From NCBI GenBank assembly GCA_002686085.1, contig NZAC01000013.1, positions 44,105 through 108,104 of the forward strand: a stretch of DNA of 64,000 nt. The letters are read 5' to 3'. This DNA is from Roseibacillus sp. (lineage in GTDB: Bacteria; Verrucomicrobiota; Verrucomicrobiia; Verrucomicrobiales; Akkermansiaceae). Below are positions 9,631 to 18,597 of this stretch, piece by piece; the first letter of the stretch is position 1, and each line of letters begins with the position of its first letter. Made by a program: the position numbers and the translations under genes. The notes below the pieces were generated by a model. It saw nothing but the letters and a program-made list of their open reading frames with translations, searched no databases and had not been told where the DNA came from.

Positions 9631-9951
9631 AGTAAAGGCGGGTGAACTTTCGGGGGCAGCGGAGTATACTGGAACACCGCGCTGCGTGCAACAACGACGC
9701 GATCACTACTCACATTCGTTAGGCGCGACTTCCCCTCGGAGTATTCAAAAAATGCATCGTTGATGACAATTTCTGCGTTTCCCGGAGTCCGTTTCGACTC
9801 GATCGGAGCACTCTTATTTCTCGAGCGGCTTGGTTTTCAGCGCCTTGAGAGTCTTTTCCAGATATTTACAGGAAAATGATCCATTGAAGACAAGTGCGGC
9901 CAGAGGTTGTAGAATAACGGGGTCGTTGCCCGTATAATCACCCGTCGATCG
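9631..9951. other. Intergenic region between divergent genes
   Basis: 321 bases separate the divergent glycosyltransferase and PSD1 genes, so promoters for both should lie here. I see no convincing -35/-10 pair, no strong inverted repeat and no RNA gene. An open frame on the minus strand reaches into it from the PSD1 gene but has no coding character. Confidence 0.6.
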
Positions 9952-12555
9952 ATGATGAACTTGCCGATTCCAATCATAATCCTGTTCCTGCTGACTGCGT
10001 CAGCGGGCATGATGATGGGAGAAAAGGAGGCGCATTGGGCATTCCAGCCGCTGCGGGAGCCTACTCCTCCGGCAAACCTTCCAGACAACTGGAGCATCAA
10101 CAAGGTCGATCCCTTTATCCTCGCACCTTTATTGGATGCCGGCCTGAGCCCCAGCCCACAGGCGGACCCCGCCACCCTTCTTCGCCGTCTCTCTCTCGAT
10201 CTCACAGGCCTGCCCCCGACCCTTGAGGAGCTCGAGAACTTTGAAGCTGCGGTGACCGAGAAAGGCCCCGATCAGGCCTATCTCGCTCTCATCGAAAGGC
10301 TACTGAGCTCCCCCCACTACGGGGAACGCTGGGGCCGTCACTGGCTCGACGTCAGCCGCTACATCCAAGGAAAAACCAAGGTGGCCGCCGTAGACCGAAT
10401 CGACATGGCAGAGCCCTACCGGGACTATGTAGTGCGAGCTCTGAACACCGACAAGCCATTCGACCAGTTTGTCGTCGAACAGATTGCGGGCGACATTCTG
10501 GCAGGAGCAGGCTCCGGAGAAACCCACAAGGACCAGCTCGATCTTCTGGCTGCTCCAGGCTTTCTCTCCATCGGCCCATGGTTCGCGGACTGCGCGGATC
10601 CCAATACCCTGCGGATGGACATCATTGATGAGCAGATCTCAACAACCACTCAGGCTTTTCTTGGTCTCAACTTTGCCTGCGCACGCTGTCACGACCACTT
10701 CTTCGATCCTATCCCGACCCGCGACTACTATGCTCTGGCCGGCATTTTCGGAAGCACGCGAATCCTCAAGAAGAATAGCAGTAACTGGAGAGACGGTCGT
10801 TATCGGCTGACACGACCAGAGGCATCCCAGAAGCAAATTCGTGCGTATGAAACAAACGAAGAGCTGGTAGGCTCTCTGCGTCGGGACCGCTGGAACGCTC
10901 TTTCCAAGGCTCGGGAAGATCTACTCAAACGGGAACTCCGCCAAAAGGACGCCCACTACAAAAGCGCCCTCAAAGATCTGCCCCCCATGCCTACCGTTGA
11001 GATCGAGGCTGAAGACTACCAGGGTCAGAACAACGTGCGCCGCGTCGAGGTGGATGGAGAAACCGTCGTAGAGACCCAGCGGGAGCGACTACAGTGGGTG
11101 GGATGGCGCCCGGAACTCCCGGAAGCCGGCACCTACACCATCCTTCTCCGCTGCGCGGCTCCGGAATCCTACCGCGTCGAGCTGAAAATCGACGGAAAAT
11201 CGGTAGTAAGTGAATTCGCCCTCCCGGCGAGCGGCGGGTGGGAGAGCAGGCATTTTCGATGGATAAGCCTCGGCCACTATCTACTCCGAAGTGGAAAGAA
11301 TGATGTTCGCCTCTGGGCCGAGGACCATTCCTACCTCCCCAGAATCGACAAACTACGCTTTGTCAGGACGCCTCCACACCGCGGTAAGTGGATGAACGAA
11401 GCATCCAAGAAGTGGGGGCTCCGCAAAGAAATTCTCTCTCAACTTCAATTCGTTCCCCAAGCCTGGCCTCCGGGAATTGCTGACCTCGAGCGCTTCTATG
11501 TCCCCGAGGCGGTCTCTCGAATCGACACCGAAATTGAGAAGCGTCGTGCCCTCCATCCTCCTCTCCCTCGCATGCTTGCCGTAACGGATGCACAAGGAGT
11601 CCGTGACGAACCAGTGCATATCGGTGGAGACACCTACAATGTCGAGAAGGAGCCCGTCCCGCGGGCTGTTCCCTCGCTCGCAAAGCACCTTGTGAAGAGC
11701 CCGGTTATCCCGGCACATTCCAGTGGCCGACTGCAGCTGGCACAATGGATCGTCGATCCCGGAAATCCCCTGACCGCTCGCGTCATTGCCAATCGTCTCT
11801 GGCAGGGACACTTTGGAACGGGTCTTGTCGCAACATCCGGTGATTTTGGAATCCAAGGTGCAGACCCTACTAATCAGCCTCTCCTCGACTATCTTGCTGC
11901 CAGACTCATCGCGATGGATTGGTCTTTGAAGGACCTCCACCGCCTTATCGTTACCTCGGCCACCTACAGGCAGAGCAGCTCAACAGCTCCGACCAAGACT
12001 AATCCTGACCCCGACAACAAACTCCTCTGGCGCTACCCACGACGCCGGTTGGAAGCCGAGGCCCTGTATGACTCAATGCTGAGCCTCGCAGGCAAGGTAC
12101 CCCGGCAGCCCAGCGGTCAGCCTCTTGACAACAGCAAGTCCAAGGATCGAGCGATGTACATTCTCACCTCGGGACGCTCTCCACTTGGGATGGGAATCGA
12201 AATCCGCAAGATGTTGCATCTCTTTGGATACGATCCATCAGGAGTTCCAGTCCACCAGAGGGACAGCTCGGTCAATACCTCGCAATCGCTTTTCTGGCTC
12301 AACAACAAACTTCCCCGCTACTACGCGTCCAAGCTAGCCGAACACCTGCTCTCCCTGCCGGACTTAAATGACGAACAGCGAGTCACTATCGCCTTTCGCA
12401 TGATTCTTGGACACTCCCCCGGCCCCCTCCTGATGGAGCAGACCTTCACCTATCTCGACCACTGCCGAATCGTGCAGGATCTTGGCGAAACCGCTTCTTG
12501 GGCAAGGGTCGTACTGGGACTCTTCTCCTCGGACAACTTTAGCTATCTAAAATGA
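9952..12555 (+). CDS. PSD1-type protein with DUF1549 and DUF1553 domains and a CBM-like insert
   Basis: A secreted 867-aa protein of the planctomycete/verrucomicrobial PSD1 family; its role is unknown, but it always travels with DUF1501 proteins. A hydrophobic signal sequence (PIPIIILFLLTASAG) is followed by the DUF1549 domain (about 35-300), which includes CARCHDH; the Cys-x-x-Cys-His is at 243-247 and may bind heme. The C-terminal half (about 560-860) is DUF1553, with QLAQWIVDPGNPLTARV. The separate N-terminal PSCyt1 heme domain of many relatives is missing. Between the two DUFs, residues about 345-470 look like a CBM6/CBM35-type beta-sandwich (VEIEAEDYQGQ through LPRIDKLRFVR). The stop overlaps the next start by four bases (ATGA), indicating translational coupling. 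Confidence 0.9.
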   Translation: MMNLPIPIIILFLLTASAGMMMGEKEAHWAFQPLREPTPPANLPDNWSINKVDPFILAPLLDAGLSPSPQADPATLLRRLSLDLTGLPPTLEELENFEAAVTEKGPDQAYLALIERLLSSPHYGERWGRHWLDVSRYIQGKTKVAAVDRIDMAEPYRDYVVRALNTDKPFDQFVVEQIAGDILAGAGSGETHKDQLDLLAAPGFLSIGPWFADCADPNTLRMDIIDEQISTTTQAFLGLNFACARCHDHFFDPIPTRDYYALAGIFGSTRILKKNSSNWRDGRYRLTRPEASQKQIRAYETNEELVGSLRRDRWNALSKAREDLLKRELRQKDAHYKSALKDLPPMPTVEIEAEDYQGQNNVRRVEVDGETVVETQRERLQWVGWRPELPEAGTYTILLRCAAPESYRVELKIDGKSVVSEFALPASGGWESRHFRWISLGHYLLRSGKNDVRLWAEDHSYLPRIDKLRFVRTPPHRGKWMNEASKKWGLRKEILSQLQFVPQAWPPGIADLERFYVPEAVSRIDTEIEKRRALHPPLPRMLAVTDAQGVRDEPVHIGGDTYNVEKEPVPRAVPSLAKHLVKSPVIPAHSSGRLQLAQWIVDPGNPLTARVIANRLWQGHFGTGLVATSGDFGIQGADPTNQPLLDYLAARLIAMDWSLKDLHRLIVTSATYRQSSSTAPTKTNPDPDNKLLWRYPRRRLEAEALYDSMLSLAGKVPRQPSGQPLDNSKSKDRAMYILTSGRSPLGMGIEIRKMLHLFGYDPSGVPVHQRDSSVNTSQSLFWLNNKLPRYYASKLAEHLLSLPDLNDEQRVTIAFRMILGHSPGPLLMEQTFTYLDHCRIVQDLGETASWARVVLGLFSSDNFSYLK

Positions 12556-14018
12556 ACTCTTGGCCTCCAGCATCCAATCCCCCCTCCGGGAATGCCGCTA
12601 TCCGAGCAGGCGAGGACGGATCATCTCTTCTATCTCTGTCGCGGAGGGGCTTCATGGGCTTCAGCGGACTGGCTCTCTGCGATCTTCTCAGCCGGCAAGC
12701 CAGCAAGGCCGCGACCCCGACTTCGCACACATCCGGAGACTTGGAGCCTCACTTCCCCGCCCGAGCAAAGCGCATGATTTTCATCATGCTCGATGGCGGG
12801 CTCTCACAAGTTGACTCCTACGATTACAAGCCTCGCCTTCAGGCAGAGCACGGTAAACCACTTCCGGCCTCCATTAAATCACCTAAATTCACCTTTGCAG
12901 AACGCGGTCATATCATCGGATCTCCATTTGAATGGAGCCAGTGGGGCGAGACAGGAAGTTGGGCCAGCGACCTCTTCCCAAAGGTTAATAGCAAATGGCT
13001 GGATAAGCTGTGCTTCATCCACTCCCTCCACCACGAGAGCGAAGACCACATCACCGCGATGTCTATGCTCAACACGGGTGTGCCTCGCGAAGTTCGCCCC
13101 GCCATGGGTAACTGGCTGCTCTACGGCCTCGGCTCCGATAACAGCAACCTGCCCGGGTATGTGGACCTAACCCCCAAGGACGGAAAGGCATTTCCGACCG
13201 GATTTCTTCCCTCCTCGTTCGCAGGAGCCCCAATCCTGAAGCCTTCACGCAGGGGAGGCGACCTGAACTGGGACAACCTGACTGCCGGATTTAGCGCCCA
13301 GCGCGAACACCTTGATTTCATCCAGGCAGTCAACGAGGAAGATGACCCCCTTATAGCGGAGTTACGGAATCGCGAGCTTGCCTTCCGGATGCAGAACGTG
13401 GCCCCGGAGGTCATGGACCTCAATAAGGAATCCGAGGCCACAAAAGAACTCTACGGGGTCGGTGAGGATCATACCGACGAATTCGGGCGCACTCTGCTTT
13501 TGGCGCGCCGCTTCTCAGAAGCAGGCGTACGATTCGTCACAGCCACTCATTCCACATCCCGTTATGGGAACCTGTGGGACCAGCATGCAGGCCTGGAAAA
13601 GGGCCATCGCGGCAATGCCAATGCGGTGGATCAACCCATTGCGGCGCTTCTGCATGATCTCGAATCCAGAGGCATGCTGGAAGATACCCTCGTTCTATGC
13701 GGTAGCGAATTTGGACGCACTCCCAGCCGCGAGATTTTTGACGGACAGATGGGCCGAAGTGACGACGGACGCGACCACAACCCTCATGGATTCACTATGT
13801 GGATGTGCGGAGGGGGGACCAAACAGGGCTATCATCACGGCGCCACCGATGATTACGGTTATTATGCGATCAGGGACAGGGTCTCCATCCATGACCTTCA
13901 CGCTACCGTTCTCCACCTGCTGGGAATTGACCACAAACGGCTCACCTTCCACCACTCTGGACGCGACTACCGGCTCACCGACGTCTTCGGCAAGGTGGTG
14001 AATGAGATCATCTCCTGA
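12552..14018 (+). CDS. DUF1501 family exported protein, partner of the PSD1 gene
   Basis: A 488-aa DUF1501 protein that starts inside the stop of the preceding PSD1 gene. The N-terminus has SRRGFMGFSGLAL (about residues 30-42), a twin-arginine signal set back behind a polar extension of about 29 residues. Family blocks match the first gene of the window: MLDGGLSQVDSYDYKP, CGSEFGRTPS, GRDHNPHGFTMWMCGGG and HLLGIDHKRLTFHHSGRDYR. DUF1501 belongs to the alkaline-phosphatase-like superfamily, but no function has been assigned that I can rely on. Pairing with PSD1 in an overlapping operon is the standard arrangement in PVC genomes. Confidence 0.92.
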   Translation: MNSWPPASNPPSGNAAIRAGEDGSSLLSLSRRGFMGFSGLALCDLLSRQASKAATPTSHTSGDLEPHFPARAKRMIFIMLDGGLSQVDSYDYKPRLQAEHGKPLPASIKSPKFTFAERGHIIGSPFEWSQWGETGSWASDLFPKVNSKWLDKLCFIHSLHHESEDHITAMSMLNTGVPREVRPAMGNWLLYGLGSDNSNLPGYVDLTPKDGKAFPTGFLPSSFAGAPILKPSRRGGDLNWDNLTAGFSAQREHLDFIQAVNEEDDPLIAELRNRELAFRMQNVAPEVMDLNKESEATKELYGVGEDHTDEFGRTLLLARRFSEAGVRFVTATHSTSRYGNLWDQHAGLEKGHRGNANAVDQPIAALLHDLESRGMLEDTLVLCGSEFGRTPSREIFDGQMGRSDDGRDHNPHGFTMWMCGGGTKQGYHHGATDDYGYYAIRDRVSIHDLHATVLHLLGIDHKRLTFHHSGRDYRLTDVFGKVVNEIIS

Positions 14019-14022
14019 GATT

Positions 14023-14040
14023 GCCGGGGAGACCTCCGGC
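14023..14040. terminator. Hairpin between convergent genes
   Basis: GCCGG and CCGGC flank an 8-base loop just 4 bases after the DUF1501 stop and before the convergent gene at 14049-14849. There is no T-run, so this is at best a weak, possibly bidirectional, terminator. Confidence 0.3.
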
Positions 14041-14048
14041 TGGCTCCC

Positions 14049-14849
14049 TCACTTCACCGGCTTCAGGACAATCCGGCGAATATCCATGATTCCGCGTGCC
14101 TTCTTGAGAACTTTCACGGTCAGCTCCTGAACTCCAGGTTTCGCGATATGCACTTCGCCCAGTGAGACGTCGATCCAGTTTTGATATCCCCCGGTATCCT
14201 TGACCGTGAACTCCAGGGAAGCCCCCGCCGTTTCGAGAACCGCCCTGCTTCCCCCAGCGCCCCGTCCACACCCCTGAGTCAGAACGACCTCATACTTTCC
14301 TGCGGTCGCAACAGCGTAGTTCCACACCGGATAATCATTCGGATTTCCCCAAAATCCTATACAGAGCTTCTTCGGATTGGGCTCGTAACGCAGCATTACG
14401 CCTGAGATCCGGCAGTTCCTGGCATCCAACTCAATAGCCTGACCCTCTTCCTGCACCACAGAGCTGCCCTCGCAGGCCGGCACCAGCCTCAGAGCACTCA
14501 CCCCGGTGGCAGTTCCGTTCAATCGAATGACACAATTTCCTGCCTTCTTGATGTAGAACCTCCCCAGGTGACCTGGAACAAGAGGCAGGCCCTCAATCGG
14601 CCCCTGTCCATCAAGCGTGGCCTTTGGCTGACTGTCCGCAGCACCCTCATACATGAGGTTATACATTCCCCATCGCGTGGCACGGAAACTGGCAGAAACC
14701 CTGCCTTCTGCCGTCTTAAAATCCGCCCTCGGAATCTTGACCTCCCCGTTTTTTTCGAAAGTCGGCTGGGCCTCAGCCAAGGAAAGGTTGAGCGACAGAG
14801 CCACAACAGCACCATTGCACAGACGCATCACGGATTTCATGTATGGCAT
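14049..14849 (-). CDS. Secreted beta-sandwich protein, possibly carbohydrate binding
   Basis: A 266-aa exported protein with a signal peptide (hydrophobic NGAVVALSLNLSLAEAQ, about residues 12-28). The mature part appears to hold two related modules of about 110 residues. The first has RATRWGMYNLMYEGAADS and GHLGRFYIKKAGNCVIRLNG; the second has GKYEVVLTQGCGRGAGGSRA and WIDVSLGEVHIAKPGVQEL. The 'tissue-like' pattern (an aromatic residue, then G-x-V/F-x-I, then a G-x-Q/N-x-L ending) resembles CBM6/CBM35-type or fucosidase C-terminal sandwich domains. I do not recognise an enzyme. The start could be Met1 at 14849 or the Met at 14840. It is convergent with the PSD1/DUF1501 pair and divergent from a Gfo/Idh gene, which places it in the carbohydrate block. 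Confidence 0.7.
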   Translation of the reverse strand: MPYMKSVMRLCNGAVVALSLNLSLAEAQPTFEKNGEVKIPRADFKTAEGRVSASFRATRWGMYNLMYEGAADSQPKATLDGQGPIEGLPLVPGHLGRFYIKKAGNCVIRLNGTATGVSALRLVPACEGSSVVQEEGQAIELDARNCRISGVMLRYEPNPKKLCIGFWGNPNDYPVWNYAVATAGKYEVVLTQGCGRGAGGSRAVLETAGASLEFTVKDTGGYQNWIDVSLGEVHIAKPGVQELTVKVLKKARGIMDIRRIVLKPVK

Positions 14850-14950
14850 TGTCGCTATGGATGCCCTCCTTGGAAATCTCTAATTCACGGCAGGTGACGA
14901 GAATACAGAAACGCCTTCTCCCATCCGTTCCTCTGCCCTAAAAGCCCTTG

Positions 14951-15931
14951 ATGAACTTTCTCTCTCGCCTTCTCCTGCTTCTGATCGCATCGGCCGCAGC
15001 CCTTCCCGCCCAGAAAATACGTATCGGCCTCATCGGTCTCGATACGTCCCACGTGATCGCCTTCACCTCTCTCTTGAACGAGGTAAAAAATCCCTCCCAT
15101 ATCCCGGGGGCAACCGTGACGGCAGCCTACAAGGGCGGAAGCCTCGACATTCCTTCCAGTATTAACCGGGTATCAGGATTTACCAAAACACTCACCGAGA
15201 AATATGGAGTCCGGATCTACGATAATATCCCAGACATGTGCAACGAGGTGGATGCTATCCTTCTCACTAGTCTCGACGGACGCACTCATCTCGAACAGAT
15301 CAAACCGGTCTTGGCCGCAGGCAAACCAGTTTTCATCGACAAGCCTCTGGCCGGCTCTCTCAAAGAGGCTGTGAAAATCTTCCAGCTCGCAAAGAAGGCA
15401 GGAGTGCCCTGCTTCAGCAGCTCTTCCTTACGCTGGCACCCGGGGGTGATGGAAGTGGCTAGTGCCGACGCCGGTGACATTCGCTCCGCTATTTCCTACG
15501 GACCAGCTTTTTCAGAACCTCATCATCCCAGCCTCTTCTGGTATGGGATTCATGCGACGGAGTCGCTCTTCACCGTAATGGGGCCTGGCTGTCAAAGCGT
15601 GGTAGCCACCGAGACCAAGAACACGATCGTTGTTACCGGCAAATGGAAGGATGACCGTATTGGAATCCTGCATGGGATTCGCAATGGCAAAACCTCATTC
15701 AAGGTGACTGCCTTTGGCACTGAGGCCATCGTCGAACAGGCCTCTGGTGGGAACTACGCTCCCATGCTCAGAGAAATCGTGAAGTTTTTTCAGACCGGCA
15801 AACCTCCAGTTCCGGCTGATATCACGCTGGAACTCTATGCTTTCATGGAGGCCGCTGACGAAAGCATCAGACGAGGAGGAACACCCATCTCCCTGCCTGA
15901 ATACCTCAGGAACAATGGATGGCCCAGATAA
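14951..15931 (+). CDS. Secreted Gfo/Idh/MocA family protein
   Basis: A 326-aa Gfo/Idh-type protein with a Sec-like signal peptide (MNFLSRLLLLLIASAAALPA) in place of the Tat signal seen in its two paralogues here. The ATG at 14951 is preferred over an in-frame TTG one codon earlier. The nucleotide-binding loop is atypical (IRIGLIGLDTSHVIAF, without the usual GxGxxG), while the active-site Lys-Pro is present as FIDKPLAGS (about residue 123). This divergence leaves it uncertain whether it binds NAD(P) in the normal way. Sec export would deliver it unfolded, without a cofactor. It is divergent from the secreted sandwich-protein gene. Confidence 0.82.
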   Translation: MNFLSRLLLLLIASAAALPAQKIRIGLIGLDTSHVIAFTSLLNEVKNPSHIPGATVTAAYKGGSLDIPSSINRVSGFTKTLTEKYGVRIYDNIPDMCNEVDAILLTSLDGRTHLEQIKPVLAAGKPVFIDKPLAGSLKEAVKIFQLAKKAGVPCFSSSSLRWHPGVMEVASADAGDIRSAISYGPAFSEPHHPSLFWYGIHATESLFTVMGPGCQSVVATETKNTIVVTGKWKDDRIGILHGIRNGKTSFKVTAFGTEAIVEQASGGNYAPMLREIVKFFQTGKPPVPADITLELYAFMEAADESIRRGGTPISLPEYLRNNGWPR

Positions 15932-16023
15932 CAACTTAGAGAAACTAAAGAGGAACCGCGCCCACTGTTGCTATCTCCTTGATCTGACCCCTCCTCCCGC
16001 AGGATAGTCCGGATACCATCTTC

Positions 16024-17310
16024 ATGCATATGCGCGCGCTCGTTGTCTCTCTCCTTTTGTGCAGCACCCTGACGGGGTTTTCACAGTTCTACAACGACTA
16101 CGAATTGGAACCGCACGGTTACTTCAGCAAGGACGCCAAAGACCCCGTCACTCTCCTCATGAAGCGGGTTCAACGTGGTGAGGTTCTGATCAAGGAGCCC
16201 AACGGCAAACCTCTGGTGGAACGCCTCCTCAGAGAACTTGGACTAAACAAGGACACTCAGGTTCTGGTCTTTTCCCGCACTAGCTTGCAGCGAAGAGAAG
16301 TCTCATACTCCAACCCGCGGGCTCTCTACTTCAATGAATCCGTCTATCTCGGATGGATGCCCAACGGCAGGATAGAAATTGCCAGCTTTGACCCGGAACT
16401 CGGGCCTATCTTCTACTTCCAGCGCGAACTTGATGACGCAAGCTCCCCACTTCTTGCACGCACTCGCTCCTGCCTCGGGTGCCATGCCGGAGACGCCACC
16501 AATTTTCTCCCTGGTTCACTCGGTCGCTCTGTCTACCCAGACAAGTCAGGTCGCTCGCTTAGGAGTATCGACGATTACCGGCGATCCGGACACCATATTC
16601 CCCTTCATGACCGTTACGGAGGCTGGTTCGTGAGCGGAAATCATGGAGCTATGCGGCACATGGGAAATGCCATTGCCTCCCGCGAAGGAGGTAAAATCAC
16701 TATCGACCGGGAACAGTTTGCCAACCTCGAGAAACTCGACCGCTTCTTCTCCACTGAAGCCTACCCCGCACCCGGCAGTGATATTGCAGCCCTTCTTGTT
16801 TTTGATCACCAAGTGACCATGCATCACCGCCTGGTCGAAGCTGCCTACCGGGCTCGCCAGTCTCTCTTTGACAGCAAGCTCGACCCCAAGGAGACCGACG
16901 TGAGCAAACTCAGCAAGGGCCGAAGTACTGATGAATTCCTGGAGGGGCGCGACAAGGTCGTTGACTATCTCCTTTTTCGCGATGAAACCCCAATTCCCAA
17001 GGTCTCATGTGACCCCGCCTTCCGACGCGCCTTCTCCGCCAACCGTATTGCTGATCGCAGGAAGCGCTCTCTCAAGGATCTCCGCCTCGACGGGCGCATT
17101 TTCGAGAACCGTTGCAGCTACATGATTTACTCACCCACCTTTGACCAATTTCCTCCCATGTTAAAGGGCGCCATCTACGCCCGAATCCATGAGATTCTCA
17201 CCTCTCCCAAACCGGTCGAGGGTTTTGACTACCTCGGAAAGGAAGAGAAACGCCGGATTCTCGAAATTCTAGACGAGACCAAGGAGGACCTCCCTCCCGG
17301 CTGGCTGTAG
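16024..17310 (+). CDS. Secreted mono-heme c-type protein of unknown function
   Basis: A 428-aa exported protein with a signal sequence (RALVVSLLLCSTLTGFSQ). It has one c-type heme motif, CLGCH at residues 150-154, inside a conserved-looking stretch that runs from LYFNESVYLGWMPNGRIEIA to RSCLGCHAG. Beyond the heme there are many His residues (HGAMRHMG near 210 and HHRLVEAAYRARQSLFD near 270). I do not recognise a named family; the motif shows heme attachment, but no enzymatic activity can be inferred. The start could also be Met3. It lies between a Gfo/Idh gene and a GH-like gene on the same strand, with gaps of 92 and 67 bases, so a shared transcript is possible. Confidence 0.75.
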   Translation: MHMRALVVSLLLCSTLTGFSQFYNDYELEPHGYFSKDAKDPVTLLMKRVQRGEVLIKEPNGKPLVERLLRELGLNKDTQVLVFSRTSLQRREVSYSNPRALYFNESVYLGWMPNGRIEIASFDPELGPIFYFQRELDDASSPLLARTRSCLGCHAGDATNFLPGSLGRSVYPDKSGRSLRSIDDYRRSGHHIPLHDRYGGWFVSGNHGAMRHMGNAIASREGGKITIDREQFANLEKLDRFFSTEAYPAPGSDIAALLVFDHQVTMHHRLVEAAYRARQSLFDSKLDPKETDVSKLSKGRSTDEFLEGRDKVVDYLLFRDETPIPKVSCDPAFRRAFSANRIADRRKRSLKDLRLDGRIFENRCSYMIYSPTFDQFPPMLKGAIYARIHEILTSPKPVEGFDYLGKEEKRRILEILDETKEDLPPGWL

Positions 17311-17377
17311 GGCCCCGGGGACCTCGAAGGACATTCAATCAGTAAATGGATCTCCTTCCACATGTGTGGTATCAACT

Positions 17378-18562
17378 ATGGAAGCTATGACTCATCCTCT
17401 CACTCTCCTTCTTTTCTGTATGAGTCTGTGCTCACCCCTGATTGCAAATGAGTCCGAGACGGGGCCTTCAGAACCAATCCCAATCCGCTACCAGGTTCCT
17501 GCACTCATGATGGTGACCTGGGCTGAATGGCCCGAGGAACCAGCCCAGCAGGACGTAATGGCCCGTTACATCAAATCTCATGGCTTCAACGCGGTGGAAT
17601 GTGAAACAAACCTTCTGGAGATGTGCCGGCGCAATGGACTCTACGCCCGTCTTGGGGCGGGCGACATCAATGAGCTTCTCAAACAGGCCGCTGGCCTGAG
17701 GGATGACAAAAGTGTCTTCGCTTACTTTATTTCCGACCGGCGCCGCAGAAATTCGTTCCCGGGATTCGCGAACATCGCCCGTGCCTTCGCAGAAGCAGAC
17801 CCCAATCACCCTACCATCTTCATCAACCGGGCCATCTGGGGTGAGTACTACGAATTTGTCGACACCGTGAAGCCGATGATTCTGGACTACTACCATTACC
17901 ACTGGGACGGACGCCGCTATCCCGACCGACGCTATATCTACCTCCGCTCCATCTGCGAACTGGCCCGAAAAAACGGAATTCCTGCCATGCGCTGTGTCGG
18001 GGCGGGAGTCTCTCTTCCCCAGATTCGTCATACCATGTATACCAGCCTCGCCTATGGGGTTCAGGCCTTCCACTTCTGGCCTCCTTGGATGTTCAGCTAC
18101 GAGAAGAAGGACGACAAACCTGTGCTGGTAGATGGAAAGATCGTACCCCGGGTCAACGTTCCGCCCCTCGCCGAGGTGGCCCGTGACATTCAACCACTCG
18201 GGCCCACTCTCGCGAAACTCCAGTCCACAGGAGTCTATCACACCAAGCCTTTTCATCCCGAGGCCCCGGGAGCGGCCGAATTCCCCGAGGATCACTGGAT
18301 CCAATGCTCCGATGAGCACCTCATCCTCGGCATGTTCCAGAATAAGGAGAACCGCCCCTATTTTCTCACCGTCAACAGTGACATCACGGAGGAGCGCACC
18401 AGCCGCCTCACCATCGACAGCTCCGTCTCTCTCGTAGAGCGCCTTGATCGAAAAAGCGGAAGCTGGGAAAAAGCCTATGGTCCAGCCACCAGCAAGACGA
18501 ACCTCACCGTGAAACTGCCTCCTGGCGGCGGTGATCTTTTCCGGGTGACGCGGACGAAGTAA
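17378..18562 (+). CDS. Secreted GH-like TIM-barrel protein
   Basis: A 394-aa exported protein (start ATG 17378 or 17387; the in-frame GTG at 17366 is less likely). A signal peptide (HPLTLLLFCMSLCSPLIA) precedes what looks like a barrel of the GH42/beta-galactosidase-like type: ALMMVTWAEWPEEPAQQ, SHGFNAVE, DYYHYHWDG and GVQAFHFWPPWMF fall at strand-like intervals. A C-terminal beta domain has LILGMFQNKENRPYFLTVN. In related barrels known from PVC genomes the strand before 'FP' ends in an acidic DEP motif; here it reads FISDRRRRNSFPGF, so the expected Glu is missing. It may therefore be a non-catalytic or altered enzyme. It is followed by a convergent cyclase gene 35 bases away. Confidence 0.65.
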   Translation: MEAMTHPLTLLLFCMSLCSPLIANESETGPSEPIPIRYQVPALMMVTWAEWPEEPAQQDVMARYIKSHGFNAVECETNLLEMCRRNGLYARLGAGDINELLKQAAGLRDDKSVFAYFISDRRRRNSFPGFANIARAFAEADPNHPTIFINRAIWGEYYEFVDTVKPMILDYYHYHWDGRRYPDRRYIYLRSICELARKNGIPAMRCVGAGVSLPQIRHTMYTSLAYGVQAFHFWPPWMFSYEKKDDKPVLVDGKIVPRVNVPPLAEVARDIQPLGPTLAKLQSTGVYHTKPFHPEAPGAAEFPEDHWIQCSDEHLILGMFQNKENRPYFLTVNSDITEERTSRLTIDSSVSLVERLDRKSGSWEKAYGPATSKTNLTVKLPPGGGDLFRVTRTK

Positions 18563-18597
18563 CCGTTTTGATAAATCGCAGCAAGCGCACCTGATCG

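Noticed and set aside
9837-10205. 122-residue minus-strand frame at the 5' end of the PSD1 gene
   Set aside because: It overlaps the signal peptide and DUF1549 start of PSD1 and shows no coding character.
17468-18319. 283-residue minus-strand frame inside the GH-like gene
   Set aside because: It lies fully within a gene with a signal peptide and fold signs on the plus strand; no motif of its own.
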